A stretch of DNA of 64,000 nucleotides from an uncultured Halomicronema sp. Its GTDB lineage: Bacteria > Cyanobacteriota > Cyanobacteriia > Phormidesmidales > Phormidesmidaceae. Made by a program: the position numbers and the translations under genes. Within the stretch, counting starts at the first letter, position 1. Each line of letters opens with the position of its first letter. The stretch is taken from the NCBI GenBank assembly GCA_937899725.1, contig CALCCA010000087.1, positions 85,979 to 149,978 of the forward strand, in the 5' to 3' direction. This document shows positions 52,960-62,303 of this stretch, in pieces. The notes below the pieces were generated by a model. The model did no database searches. It was not told the origin of the DNA and saw only the letters and a list, made by a program, of their open reading frames with translations.

Positions 52960-53916
52960 CTACAGGTCGCCTTTTTTAGGGTTCCAGCTGGCCGATCGCA
53001 TATAGCCTTCCAGAAAGGGCAGGCCACCGATCGCGGGCAAAAAGTACCGCGAGGTGCATAACAGGCCCAGCGCCGCCCCCGTCGCCGCATCAAAATAGGG
53101 GGCATAGAAAAAGACTAGCGCCGCATCGCGCGTGCCAACCCCGGCAAAGGTGAGGGGCAGCAGTCCCGCGAGAATGGCCAGGGGCGACAGGGCCAAGTTA
53201 GTCAAAAACGGCACCCAGGCATTCAACGCCAGAATAAAGAACCAGATTTGCAGCAGGTGCAGCAGCCAAATGAAGACGGAGCTGCCGGTAACTTTCAACA
53301 GCTGGACGCGATCGCGCCAAAAATAATCGTGCATTTCGGCCCAGGCCACCTGCAGCTGTTTGAAGCGCAGCTTGAGCTTTTTCGGCGCAATAATCTGACC
53401 GAGCTTAAAGAACAGGTCAGCAAATCGAGTCGAACTCAAGAGCGCAATGCCGATCGCCAGGCCGCTAAAAATCCCCAATCCCATCAGCCAAAAGAAGGCA
53501 TCTTTTTGCGGATACAGCCCCAGACCCAGCAAACACCAGAGCAACAGGGACAGCATGTCACAGGCTTTTTCAAACACGACGAGCGACAGCGCCAAGGAGC
53601 CGCTGAGATGACCGCGATCGCGCATGAAATAGGCCTTGGCAATGTCACCGGCCTTAGACGGCAGCACCATGTTGAGGGAACTCGCCGCCAAGATAAGTTT
53701 GTTCGCCTCCCAGCGGGTCAGCGTGCTTTGAGGCGGCATCAAAAACTGTAGGCGCTGGGAGGTCAGCAGCGTAATCGGCACCACCATGCCCAAGCTGACC
53801 ACCATCCAAAAGCCGTTGGCGGTTCTGAACACCGCGATCAAACTCTCGAACTCAATTTTCCAATAGAGAATGACCAGAATGATGAGGCTGACGGCGATGG
53901 AGATCAGGCGTTTCAT
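52960..53916 (-). CDS. UPF0104 / LPG-synthase-TM-like membrane protein
   Basis: From ATG 53916 (MKRLISIAVSLIILVILYWKIEFESL) 318 residues and about eight helices. NKLILAASSLNMVLPSKAGDIAKAYFMRD is the hallmark of the lysylphosphatidylglycerol-synthase TM (UPF0104) family, followed by EKACDMLSLLLWCLLGLGL and GLLPLTFAGVGTRDAALVFF. Members act as lipid flippases or accessory proteins in glycan and polyprenol-linked pathways. It lies between the (alpha/alpha)6-barrel gene and the GT-C-like gene in one - strand operon. An upstream in-frame GTG/ATG at 53952 is in the purine-rich spacer and unlikely. Confidence 0.88.
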   Translation of the reverse strand: MKRLISIAVSLIILVILYWKIEFESLIAVFRTANGFWMVVSLGMVVPITLLTSQRLQFLMPPQSTLTRWEANKLILAASSLNMVLPSKAGDIAKAYFMRDRGHLSGSLALSLVVFEKACDMLSLLLWCLLGLGLYPQKDAFFWLMGLGIFSGLAIGIALLSSTRFADLFFKLGQIIAPKKLKLRFKQLQVAWAEMHDYFWRDRVQLLKVTGSSVFIWLLHLLQIWFFILALNAWVPFLTNLALSPLAILAGLLPLTFAGVGTRDAALVFFYAPYFDAATGAALGLLCTSRYFLPAIGGLPFLEGYMRSASWNPKKGDL

Positions 53917-53997
53917 GGGGGAGGGAGTGGAGGATAGAGGGAGTGGAGGCAAGGGAGCGAGAGAGCAGGGGGGCGAGGGAAGGGGGAGGGTGGAGGG
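53917..53997. other. Purine-rich spacer (G/A tract on + strand)
   Basis: About 80 bases almost entirely G and A on the + strand, with GGGAGTGGAGG repeated at about 53923 and 53939. It separates two genes of the same operon. Such low-complexity tracts recur in this window at 3085-3137 and 57625-57675, on the opposite strand. Confidence 0.55.
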
Positions 53998-55590
53998 CTA
54001 GAGGGTACGGTGAATGGTTAGGGGTTGACCGGGGGCGAGGGTGGGGAGGCGATCGCTAACATCGAGCCAGGGCTGCAGTTGACCAGCTTGAAAGACCCGG
54101 CTTACCACCACGTAGATCGAGGTTTGGTGACCGCTGATGCCGACTGATTCTACCGCTGGCCAGCTCTCGGCTCGCAGCTCATCGGTGACGTGCCACTGGC
54201 CCTCTTGCCAGGTGAGCTGCCGTAAAAACTGTAGGGGCGCTTGCTGCTTGCCGGTGATCAGCACCTTTTGTAAGAGACTGCGCACCAGATTGGGCGAAAA
54301 GCGACCCAGCGTCAGGTTAACGAATCGCAGCACCAGCAGCTTTAGCGGCGTCATTTGCGTTTGCTTGGCCCAGCCCATCTGGCCCCGAATCATGATCTGG
54401 GTTTCATTCACCTCAAACTCATAGTCGGCCAGCAGATGACCGACCGCATTTTTGACCTTATCGCCCTGGCGCATCTGCACCGACAGCTGCGTATCAGACA
54501 GTACCAGTTCACCCTGGTGAAACAGCTTGAATACGCCGCCCTTGTTGAGGGCAATGTACAGTTCGGTGTCGGCGCGGCGATCGATCAAAATGCCCGCCTG
54601 CTGCAGCCAGAATTGGCCTGTCGGGCGCGGTGGCGGTAAGGGGCGATCACGGACGAAATCCTGCCAGGCCAGCAAATAATTCCACACGTGATGCCCGACG
54701 ATATGGTCGTCGGCATAGCAGGGCTGTTTACCCTGGGCCAAGCCGGTGAGAAAGGCGTCATTCACGCTGAGAGCCGGGGGATACCATTGCCCCACCAGCT
54801 CAAATCCGTGGGGAAAGAAGTTGTAGGTGTTGCGGCTGCCATATTCGCCCCCAAAGGAGCCGTCGGGATGCACGAACTGCGCTGCCAAATCCACCGCCTG
54901 AATCAGGATTTTGCGCACATCATCGCGGGGCTGCAGCGACTGCAGTCGAGCCAGACAAGAAATCGTCAGGGTGTGATAGCCCGGATCAAACCCGCCGTAT
55001 TCTTGAAACCAGCCTTCGCTGCTTTGCCAGCTCAACAGACGCTCTAGCCGCTGAGACTGCTGCGGCTGCCAGCGGGTTGTTTGCTGCAGGTCACCCAACA
55101 GCTGCAGACAGAGCACAATCAGCGCTTCGTGATTGGCGAGCTGACCGCTTTCGCGATGCTCGGCCAGCCAGGTGGCCCGCTGGTCAAAAAAGCGCAGCAG
55201 TCCCTCATCCTGCAGTTCGAGTAGCCGATAGCTTTCTAAAAACGCATAGAGCGAAAACGCCGCTGCGCCGCTGGCCCGCTCAAAAGGGAAGTAGTCGTCA
55301 CAAGCGCCGTCGCTGTGGGCACTGGTCGCCGCGTAGTGCATCGCTGCGATCGCCCAGTCGCGCAGGGCGGGCTGCTGATAAAAGGGATTGTCGGGCAGGT
55401 CGAGGTGATAGGCCAGGGCCAGCGGCAAGGCAAATTCCTGCGACATGCCGCTAGGAAAATCGATGATTTTGTATTGCCAGAAGTTGCGATCGCCGCAGCC
55501 ATAGGTGGGGCTGTGGGGATTGCGATCCATCAGGGTCAGAATCTTGGGAATTTCGGCCAGGGCCGATTGGGCAAACAGATTACGGCTCAT
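53998..55590 (-). CDS. (alpha/alpha)6-barrel heparinase-like protein in glycan operon
   Basis: A 530-residue soluble protein. The first 330 residues are helical repeats (DWAIAAMHYAATSAHSDGACDDYFPFERASGAAAFSLYAFLESYRLL, FQEYGGFDPGYHTLTISCLARLQ, FVHPDGSFGGEYGSRNTYNFFPHGFELVGQWYP), suggesting an alpha/alpha toroid like heparinases. The C-terminal 190 residues are beta-rich (DTELYIALNKGGVFKLFHQGELVLSDTQ). Its product would be a polysaccharide lyase or hydrolase, or an enzyme acting on a lipid-linked glycan; the exact substrate is unknown. It overlaps the GT2 gene by 11 bases, so they are translationally coupled. Confidence 0.75.
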   Translation of the reverse strand: MSRNLFAQSALAEIPKILTLMDRNPHSPTYGCGDRNFWQYKIIDFPSGMSQEFALPLALAYHLDLPDNPFYQQPALRDWAIAAMHYAATSAHSDGACDDYFPFERASGAAAFSLYAFLESYRLLELQDEGLLRFFDQRATWLAEHRESGQLANHEALIVLCLQLLGDLQQTTRWQPQQSQRLERLLSWQSSEGWFQEYGGFDPGYHTLTISCLARLQSLQPRDDVRKILIQAVDLAAQFVHPDGSFGGEYGSRNTYNFFPHGFELVGQWYPPALSVNDAFLTGLAQGKQPCYADDHIVGHHVWNYLLAWQDFVRDRPLPPPRPTGQFWLQQAGILIDRRADTELYIALNKGGVFKLFHQGELVLSDTQLSVQMRQGDKVKNAVGHLLADYEFEVNETQIMIRGQMGWAKQTQMTPLKLLVLRFVNLTLGRFSPNLVRSLLQKVLITGKQQAPLQFLRQLTWQEGQWHVTDELRAESWPAVESVGISGHQTSIYVVVSRVFQAGQLQPWLDVSDRLPTLAPGQPLTIHRTL

Positions 55591-56548
55591 GGGAAGGGCG
55601 CTGGGGCTGAGTCCAGTTCAGACGACGAAAGTGCAGCTGGTTGTCTTCAAGAATTTTGCGGTTCACCGCCAGTAGGTCGGCCACTAACCCCAAAATCCAC
55701 AGTTGAAAGCCAATCAGCATCAAGATGGCGGCCAAAATCAGGCTCGGCACGTGCGATCGCGGCGTGCCACCAAAATACAAAATGAGCCAGCGCACGCCGA
55801 GCAAAAACCCCAAACTAAAGGGCACCGAGCCCGCAAAGAGGAAAAACCGCAGCGGGCGGTAGGTCATAAAAATGCGCAGGATGGTAAACAGCGATCGCTG
55901 CACATAGGACGGAATGCTTTTGACCAATCGCGAGGGGCGCAGATAGCCGTTGGTGCGAATCGGCACTGACTCGATTTTCATACCGCGCTGGCCGGCCTGA
56001 ATGATCGTTTCGAGGGTGTAGGTGTATTCGTTAAACACGTTGAATTTGAGCGCGGCCTCGCGACTAAAGGCGCGAAAGCCGCTGGGCGCATCGGGGATTT
56101 GGGTGTTGCTAGCCAGCCGCACGACCCAGCTACCAAAGCCCTGCAGCCGCTTTTTGACGGGCGAAAAGTGGGGAATGTCGTTAATCGGGCGGGCACCCAA
56201 CACCATGTCAGCCTCCCCCTGCAAAATGGGGGCAATCAGCTGGGGAATATCCGCTGCGCAATACTGATTGTCGGCATCGGTATTGACGATGATATCGGCC
56301 CCCGCTCTGACCGAAGCTTCGACCCCGGCCATAAATGCTTTCGCCAACCCCTGATTGTAGGGAAACTGCACCACATGCTTGACGCCACAGGCCCGCGCCA
56401 CTTCGACCGTGCGATCGAGACTGCCATCATCGATGATCAGCCATTCCACACAATCCACGCCGGGCAGGGTTTGGGGCAGTTCGGCCAGGGTCACTCCCAG
56501 GGTGGCTTCTTCGTTGTAGCAGGGGATCTGAATGATGAGCTTAACCAT
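55580..56548 (-). CDS. Family 2 glycosyltransferase (polyprenol-phosphate sugar transferase type)
   Basis: A 322-residue enzyme. The GT-A domain (1-230) has IQIPCYNEEATLGVTLAELPQ, DDGSLDRTVEVAR, GADIIVNTDADNQYCAADIPQLI (the DxD metal and sugar-nucleotide site) and GFRAFSREAALKFNVF. Two C-terminal membrane helices (about 240-300: LRFFLFAGSVPFSLGFLLGVR, SLILAAILMLIGFQLWILGLVADLLAVNR) match dolichol-phosphate-mannose-synthase-like enzymes. It should put a sugar from a nucleotide donor on undecaprenyl phosphate for the downstream GT-C-like protein. It is the first gene of the - strand operon. Confidence 0.92.
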   Translation of the reverse strand: MVKLIIQIPCYNEEATLGVTLAELPQTLPGVDCVEWLIIDDGSLDRTVEVARACGVKHVVQFPYNQGLAKAFMAGVEASVRAGADIIVNTDADNQYCAADIPQLIAPILQGEADMVLGARPINDIPHFSPVKKRLQGFGSWVVRLASNTQIPDAPSGFRAFSREAALKFNVFNEYTYTLETIIQAGQRGMKIESVPIRTNGYLRPSRLVKSIPSYVQRSLFTILRIFMTYRPLRFFLFAGSVPFSLGFLLGVRWLILYFGGTPRSHVPSLILAAILMLIGFQLWILGLVADLLAVNRKILEDNQLHFRRLNWTQPQRPSHEP

Positions 56549-56866
56549 GCCGGGTACATCGGGCGGATAAAGAGAACACCGTTAGCGACTGTAATTCGTC
56601 AGCATCCATCATCGCCTACGGGGGCACATTCAGCCGGGGCGATCGCAGAAAAGTTGCCACCTTGTTATGCCTGGACGGCTCCAGCGCTGATTGATTCACA
56701 AAATTCTTAAACCCCTCGTGCTACCGGAAGCTGGGTACTGAACAGTCTCTCCGGAAAGCGGGCGATCGCACTTAGCAGATGGCATGCTCCTGTCTCAGCT
56801 TTTTCTTGCCTTTTCCTGTGCGCCGAACTCAAGTCAAAAAGACGACGATACTGCCCATCCTGCCGG
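56549..56866. other. Intergenic region upstream of the glycan operon
   Basis: Presumed promoter region of the GT2 operon (- strand) and the tail of the small membrane-protein gene. No gene or recognised RNA seen. Confidence 0.4.
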
Positions 56867-57322
56867 CTAGATAAAGCCATAAGGGTATCTAATTGATAGA
56901 AGAATCATAAACGAGAAAGGAGGTAAAAGTACCGACAACCATGTTGCAATAAAGAATTGAAATTTAATAGGGAATCCAATTCTTCTCATCAGGAAGACGA
57001 GCATAGAAATACATAAAAAGAGGATGCTTTCTAGAACTATAACTTGCCTGAAATCTGCGCTGTCAGAATAGAATAGGCTTCGCTCAATCGCCATAGCAAC
57101 AACAAATGAAAATGCGATAAATATCATATAAGTTGCTTTTCTTCTGTCGGCAATAAGAATAACGATTGTCGCCAGAAGTAAAAGAATAATGTGGAATAGA
57201 CGCATAGATAGTAGAAGAAGAAAGCTAAAAAAGTCTGGCAATAGATGACCGTAAAAAACCAGAACAGAAAAATATATTGCAACAGTTAAGGCAGTCATGA
57301 AAAAACTTTTATTCTCATGCAT
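56867..57322 (-). CDS. Small polytopic membrane protein, unknown
   Basis: From ATG 57322 (MHENKSFFMTALTVAIYFSVLVFYGHLLPDFFSF) 151 residues with four or five membrane helices and no recognised motif; an in-frame extension to 57385 exists. Strongly AT-rich compared with both neighbours, suggesting recent acquisition. It could be a small transporter or a stress protein, but nothing more can be said. Confidence 0.6.
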   Translation of the reverse strand: MHENKSFFMTALTVAIYFSVLVFYGHLLPDFFSFLLLLSMRLFHIILLLLATIVILIADRRKATYMIFIAFSFVVAMAIERSLFYSDSADFRQVIVLESILFLCISMLVFLMRRIGFPIKFQFFIATWLSVLLPPFSFMILLSIRYPYGFI

Positions 57323-57634
57323 TTTGATTGAACTTTGTTTTGTCTTGATTAAACGATAGACTCTCCTTGACTTGGTATGGAACAAGGCTCAATGGAAGCT
57401 TAAGGTTCTTGATCTTCCGTTCTAGTGCGGCACAATCTCACACAAACCCAGGGAGAGCCAAACGATAGTTGCCTACGCTGTAGAAATGAAGTGAAGCCCA
57501 ACACCAGCAAGGATCTCGTTAGTTTACGCTAGCTCTCACCCAATCTACAAAATCCCAGCCCTTCTATTCGTCACTTGCTCGACACAGGCAAGTACCCACG
57601 TCCAAGAGCACTAACTTTGTGCCCTTCTTGCTCC

Positions 57635-57675
57635 CTCTACCCTCTATCCTCTACCTTCTACCCTCCGCCTCTACC
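57635..57675. repeat. Heptamer tandem repeats (STRR-like)
   Basis: CTCTACC, CTCTATC, CTCTACC, TTCTACC, CTCCGCC (57635-57669), then TCTACC: five and a partial copy of a degenerate 7-base unit. Short tandem heptamer repeats of this type are a known feature of cyanobacterial intergenic DNA. The rest of 57323-57677 holds no gene. Confidence 0.65.
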
Positions 57676-57677
57676 GC

Positions 57678-58610
57678 TCACTTAAACCGACTCAACGCCG
57701 ACACGCTGACCGTCGTGATGCCCACGCCGATGAGCTGCACCGCGTTCAGCATTTCTTGAATCGTGACCCAAGCTAACACCACCGTTAAAGCCGGATTGGC
57801 TGATCCCACCATGGCGGCGGTAGTAGCACCGACATATTTAATACCCAAGTTGTAGAGCATATGCCCCGCAAACGTGACCACCCCAGAAATCAAGCTGGCA
57901 ATCCAAATGGGCTGCCAGGCCAGGTCTTGGGTATTGGCAAGGGGCCAAACAACTAAACAAAGGGCCGACAGCAGCAGCGTGATCGCAAAGCTCACCCAGG
58001 TATAGGTGAGCGGATGCAGATAGTCGAAGCTCTTTTGGGCGTTGACGGTATACAGGGCGTAGGCTATGCCGCTAGTGATGCCGAGGACGACGCCCCAAGT
58101 GCTGCCGCCGCCGCTCCACTGCTCGCTGGGAATGGTCAATAAACTGCCCAGCAACACGCCACCAATGATGGCCCACCGCATCGCGCTCGGCTTTTGGCCG
58201 AAAAAGCGCCAGGACAGCAGCGCGGTAAAAATCGGAAAGGTAAAAAAGAGGGTGAGGGCGATCGCGGTGGCAATCAGACCGATCGAAACGTACAGCAACG
58301 CCAGGTAGGCAAACATCAGCGTGCCCCCTGCTAGGGCGTGCCACAGGGCGCGGCGCTGAGTGGGGTTCGCCAACTGCCGCACGTCTCGCCAAATGGGTGG
58401 ATGCAGCCGCGTGGTCAACAGCCCCATGAGCGGCACCGCTAGCACCATGCGCAGCAGCAGCAGAAAGAACGAGTTGTGCAAGGTCGGCGCTAAAAAGCCC
58501 CCGGTGACGCCGACGCCCACGAGGGTTTGCTCCGCAAACAAAATCCGCACGACGACATTTTGAACGCAGAAAAATATCGAAGACAGCAATACTAAAACGA
58601 AGCCCAGCAA
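57678..58610 (-). CDS. EamA/DMT family transporter
   Basis: A 310-residue protein with about ten membrane helices in two EamA repeats: LVLLSSIFFCVQNVVVRILF ... AYLALLYVSIGLIATAIALTLFFTFPIFTALLSWRFFGQKPSAMRWAIIGGVLLG for the first, GITSGIAYALYTVNAQKSF ... TFAGHMLYNLGIKYVGATTAAMVGSANPALTVVLAWVTIQEMLNAVQLIGVGITTVSV for the second. DMT transporters export or take up metabolites such as amino acids or nucleotides. The substrate is unknown. Confidence 0.92.
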   Translation of the reverse strand: MLGFVLVLLSSIFFCVQNVVVRILFAEQTLVGVGVTGGFLAPTLHNSFFLLLLRMVLAVPLMGLLTTRLHPPIWRDVRQLANPTQRRALWHALAGGTLMFAYLALLYVSIGLIATAIALTLFFTFPIFTALLSWRFFGQKPSAMRWAIIGGVLLGSLLTIPSEQWSGGGSTWGVVLGITSGIAYALYTVNAQKSFDYLHPLTYTWVSFAITLLLSALCLVVWPLANTQDLAWQPIWIASLISGVVTFAGHMLYNLGIKYVGATTAAMVGSANPALTVVLAWVTIQEMLNAVQLIGVGITTVSVSALSRFK

Positions 58611-59013
58611 TGAATGTCTTCCCCTTTAGGCCAGATGAAGCTGTGGCATGGTTGGCAGCGACATCAGGTGCAGTGCGATTGCCCGAATCAAACCGCCGCT
58701 GGTCAAACTGCTGCTGACCATGAAGTGCTTGCAACCTCAAGCGGCACAGCGATCTTATGTGGAGTCTAAGCGATCGCCACCAAAAACGGCGCATTCCTGG
58801 TGGATGGAAGGCGGCGGGCGATCGCCGCGCAAATGAGATAAACCAGCCCCCTAGATAAACCTCTCCTGATGCAGGAGAGGTGCCGCAGGCGGTGAGGTAC
58901 ACCCACGCAAACATAGTCTAGAAGCTTTTGCTTGCCGATTTTTGCCTAACAGGTCGCAGCATGAAGGGCTGACAAGCAATGGGTGTGTATGAGGTTCAAG
59001 CGAATAAGCCGGG
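58611..59013. other. Gene-free region with a dispersed repeat
   Basis: Short frames only. It contains the inverted copy of the 42-base repeat and HIP1-type sites. It may hold the promoter of the EamA gene. Confidence 0.4.
58858..58898. repeat. 42-base dispersed repeat with hairpin, copy 2 (inverted)
   Basis: Reads AACCTCTCC-TGATGCA-GGAGAGGTGCCGC, then AGGCGGTGAGGT: the reverse complement of 52771-52812 apart from the hairpin loop. Confidence 0.65.
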
Positions 59014-59442
59014 CTAGATCTGCTCCCACATCACCCGTAGGCCACCGGGCAAGGTCTTGGCGATTTCCTTCGCTTTTTCGGTAGAAATTGATTCTCTTGC
59101 GGCAGAAAATACGGCGACGACAACTGCCTCAGCTGTGACGTTTTTCGGCACGCCGCCTTCTTGCTTAATGCGGCGCAAAAACAGCTCATCATCAATTTCA
59201 AGCGGAGGGCGAAAGCGACTTAAAAAAGACACGATGGGATTGTCATCGCGCCAGAGATCGGCAATGTCAGCATCCTTAAAAGCGGCTTCGGTGCTTTCAT
59301 CAGTCTCGGTCGTCATGAGGTCTCGCATGGTGCGAAACACAATGGTGGTTAAATCGCGGGCATCGTAAATGTCAGGCAGGCTGGCTCGCTGCATCACTTT
59401 TTCGAGAAAGGCTCTTTCCTGTGGGCTGAAACTCTCTGCCAT
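59014..59442 (-). CDS. DUF2267 family protein
   Basis: A 142-residue soluble protein: ERAFLEKVMQRASLPDIYDARDLTTIVFRTMRDLMTTE, PIVSFLSRFRPPLEIDDELFLRRIKQEGGVPKNVTAEAVVVAVFSAARESISTEKAKEIAKTLPGGLRVMWEQI. The two helical halves and the late LPxxLRxMW motif match DUF2267, widespread in cyanobacteria and often stress-linked; the function is not established. Confidence 0.82.
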   Translation of the reverse strand: MAESFSPQERAFLEKVMQRASLPDIYDARDLTTIVFRTMRDLMTTETDESTEAAFKDADIADLWRDDNPIVSFLSRFRPPLEIDDELFLRRIKQEGGVPKNVTAEAVVVAVFSAARESISTEKAKEIAKTLPGGLRVMWEQI

Positions 59443-59646
59443 GATGCTTTTCTGCTCCCGTTTACGGTGTTTAACTCAGGCCCAACCGGCGCTCAGTCTT
59501 TGGAGTGATGCTATCACGCACCCTCGACGCCAGTGCCTAAATTTTGTTACGCCTAATACCAGATCAGCGGTGGCTGAGGGGGCTGACAGGCAGCCAAGGT
59601 CAGGCCGGTAAGGCACTTCACCAAGTCCTTATGTAGAGGGACGGCC

Positions 59647-60258
59647 TTACTCCGGGGCAGCGTCGGCTTGCCGCCACATGTAGAGCGCCAGGTAAGACCG
59701 GTAGGGCGCAAAGCGAGCCGCAGTGCGCGTTGTTTTGCGGCGGGCACTGGTGAGTTTTTCCAAGGTTTTGCGGGCAGTGGTATCCCCGTCAGGCCAGATG
59801 TCGGGATCACCAAAATAGAAGAGATTGATCATATCGGCCGTCCATTGACCCACCCCCCAAATCTGTATCAGTCGCTGGGTGCGATCGCCGCTGGCCATGC
59901 CCCCCAGTACCTCGGCATCCAGCTCTCCCGCCAGGGCGGCTGCCGCGATCGCCCCCAACGCTTGCGCCTTGGCTCGCGACAAGCCACAGTCGCGCAAGGT
60001 TTGGGGGTCAGTGGTGGCGAAATGCGCGATCAGAGATTTGCCGTCAGCCCGTTCGACCACGCGTCCCCAAATACTGCCCGCCGCCTTGATCGACAGCTGT
60101 TGCCCCGCTACCGCCCGGCACAAGCGTTCGGCTAAGGGCGCATCCTGATGTGGCGGCAGGGCAATCGGGTCAGTGCGCGCGATCGCCTCAGCCAAGACCG
60201 GACTCAGATCATGGGCGATGGTGATAAAGCGATCGTGGATCTCGGACGCAGCGTTCAT
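59647..60258 (-). CDS. AlkA-type 3-methyladenine DNA glycosylase (HhH-GPD)
   Basis: From ATG 60258 (MNAASEIHDRFITIAHDL) 203 residues. The HhH-GPD fold is seen in FCRAVAGQQLSIKAAGSIWGRV-like LCRAVAGQQLS, LSRAKAQALGAIAAAAL, the hairpin RLIQIWGVGQWTADMINLFYFGDPDIWPDGD, where the last Asp is catalytic, and the C-terminal YRSYLALYMWR. It excises alkylated bases such as 3-methyladenine in base-excision repair. No iron-sulphur cluster. Confidence 0.92.
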   Translation of the reverse strand: MNAASEIHDRFITIAHDLSPVLAEAIARTDPIALPPHQDAPLAERLCRAVAGQQLSIKAAGSIWGRVVERADGKSLIAHFATTDPQTLRDCGLSRAKAQALGAIAAAALAGELDAEVLGGMASGDRTQRLIQIWGVGQWTADMINLFYFGDPDIWPDGDTTARKTLEKLTSARRKTTRTAARFAPYRSYLALYMWRQADAAPE

Positions 60259-60833
60259 AGGCACCGAAGGCCGACTTAAGTTTTCTCAGAATAGACCGGC
60301 TTGAGTCTGGATGAACCGCGAGGTGATCATCCATCGCTGGCGTTCGCTGGCATTTCTAACAATTCAAAGAAGGGGCAAAATCAACCCGATACGGGGTGAT
60401 ACCAGGCCTACAAATTACAGCTACACAGACAAGTCGGCTTTCTCCCAGTAGAAGACCCTGCGTGTTGATCTGGCCGGCCCGTCGGGCTGATAACTCCGCT
60501 CAGCCGACGTTCCTTGAGCGGCGTCGTTGGCGTAGCCTTCCCGTAGGGAATAAGGAAGAGCTGTAGTCCAGTTTTAGAGAATTGGTATGAGCTGTCTTCA
60601 GAAACCCCAGATTATAGAGACGATACCGGCGTTGCGGGCTCCGGCGAGGCATCGGCCAGGGACCCTAGCCGAGTCGCGATGCCTCCCTTTCTATGCGCTC
60701 AATCGGCAACACGCTTTCGAGGATCTGCACTGAGCTTTCAGCGGTACACTAGAAAGCCAAGTCACTGTGCAACCTGGGCTAAATCAGGAAGCGCCAATGA
60801 CGATCATGATAATGCTGCGAGTCTAGGAACGGT
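60259..60833. other. Intergenic region upstream of secD
   Basis: No gene. It carries the inverted repeat GAGGCATCG (60646-60654) / CGATGCCTC (60677-60685) and GGCGTAGCCTTCCCGTAGGG near 60530, both resembling elements elsewhere in the window. Promoter space for secD and the AlkA-type gene. Confidence 0.45.
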
Positions 60834-62303
60834 ATGGGCAAACAACGGCTGCTGCTGGCGATGATTTTTGGCCTCGCGATCGCCGCGATCGTCCTCATTT
60901 CCGCGACCCCAACGCGGCTGGGGCTGGATCTGCGCGGCGGCACTCAGCTGACCCTGCAGGTCGAGACCACCGAGAAAATTCCCACCCTCACCGAGACGGA
61001 CTTAGAAGCCGTGCAGCGAGTGATTTCTGACCGCGTCAATGAGTTGGGCGTGTCGGAAACATCGGTGCAAATCTTGGGGCAAAATCAGCTGCTGGTGCAG
61101 CTGCCGGGGGTGAGCGATCCTGAACAGGCCCAGCGCGTGCTGGGCGAAACGGCACAGCTCGAGTTTCGGTCACAGAGACCCGAAACCAACCAGCAATTTC
61201 AAATCGAAAATCAGATTTTGCAGCAGCATCAGCTCGAACTGCTAACGCTCCAGCAAGCCGCCGAAACCGGCAATCAAAGCCTGTTGAACGCCACGACGGC
61301 TGACCCTGACAACACGCCGGTACCAGCCGAGTTAGAACAGCAGATTCAGTCGGTGCAAACCGCGATTCGCGAGAGCAATCGGGCCATTCGCGAACTGTTT
61401 GCGCCAGCCGCCTTGACCGGCGAGCGACTCACCGATGCCTATGCCCAGCCACGCCAGGGCGGCAACCAGTGGGAGGTCGTTTTAGACTTTGATGCGGCGG
61501 GCGGCAATCAGTTTGCCGAGCTCAGTCGCAACGTGGCCGGTACGGGCCGCAGTCTGGGCATCTTTTTAGACAATCGCCTGATCAGTGCCCCAACGGTAGA
61601 CGTGCGATATGCCGAAACGGGCATTACCGGAGGGGCCGTCATCTCGGGCAACTTTGATGCAGAAGGGGCCAGTGACTTAGCCATTCAGCTCCGAGGGGGG
61701 GCTTTGCCCTTGCCCGTTGCCGTCGTTGAGACGCGCACCGTCGGGCCGACTCTGGGCCAAGACAGTATTCGCCGCAGCCTCTATGCCGCGATCGTCGGCT
61801 TAGTGTTGGTGCTGATTTTCATGGCGGTTTACTACCGGCTACCGGGCGTGCTCGCTGATATTGCCCTGGTGGTGTATGCCCTGCTGACCTTTGCCGCGTT
61901 CAATGCCTTTGGCGTGACCCTGACGCTGCCCGGCATCGCGGGCTTTATTTTAAGTATTGGCATGGCCGTCGATGCCAACGTGCTGATTTTTGAACGCACC
62001 CGCGAAGAGCTGAGAAGCGGTAAAACCCTGTATCGATCCGTAGAATCGGGCTTTTACCGAGCCTTTTCGAGCATTCTTGACAGCAATGTCACGACCCTGA
62101 TTGCCTGCGCGGCCCTCTTTTGGTTTGGCGCCGGTTTGGTGAAAGGGTTTGCGCTCACGCTCGCCATTGGCGTGGTCATTAGCTTGTTCACCGCCGTCAC
62201 CTGCAGTCGCACGCTGCTGTTCGTTTCTTTGGGGTTACCCCAATTTCGCAAGCCGGAACTCTTTTGCCCCGGTCTGTCCACCACCGCTCCTTCGAACTCA
62301 TGA
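60834..62303 (+). CDS. secD: Protein translocase subunit SecD
   Basis: A 489-residue subunit of the Sec accessory complex that uses the proton gradient to pull proteins across the membrane. TM1 (residues about 5-22) is followed by [15 protein letters not shown] and the periplasmic P1 domain with [29 protein letters not shown] Gln-rich insert (about 110-185) follows, then [33 protein letters not shown]. The C-terminal helices include [37 protein letters not shown] and [20 protein letters not shown]. Its stop overlaps the secF start (ATGA), giving coupled translation. Confidence 0.96.
   Translation: MGKQRLLLAMIFGLAIAAIVLISATPTRLGLDLRGGTQLTLQVETTEKIPTLTETDLEAVQRVISDRVNELGVSETSVQILGQNQLLVQLPGVSDPEQAQRVLGETAQLEFRSQRPETNQQFQIENQILQQHQLELLTLQQAAETGNQSLLNATTADPDNTPVPAELEQQIQSVQTAIRESNRAIRELFAPAALTGERLTDAYAQPRQGGNQWEVVLDFDAAGGNQFAELSRNVAGTGRSLGIFLDNRLISAPTVDVRYAETGITGGAVISGNFDAEGASDLAIQLRGGALPLPVAVVETRTVGPTLGQDSIRRSLYAAIVGLVLVLIFMAVYYRLPGVLADIALVVYALLTFAAFNAFGVTLTLPGIAGFILSIGMAVDANVLIFERTREELRSGKTLYRSVESGFYRAFSSILDSNVTTLIACAALFWFGAGLVKGFALTLAIGVVISLFTAVTCSRTLLFVSLGLPQFRKPELFCPGLSTTAPSNS

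Noticed and set aside
58072-58914. 280-codon - strand frame over the EamA gene
   Set aside because: It overlaps the transporter gene in another frame, is rich in Arg/Ala/His from a GC-rich antisense effect and has no domain; the EamA frame explains the region.
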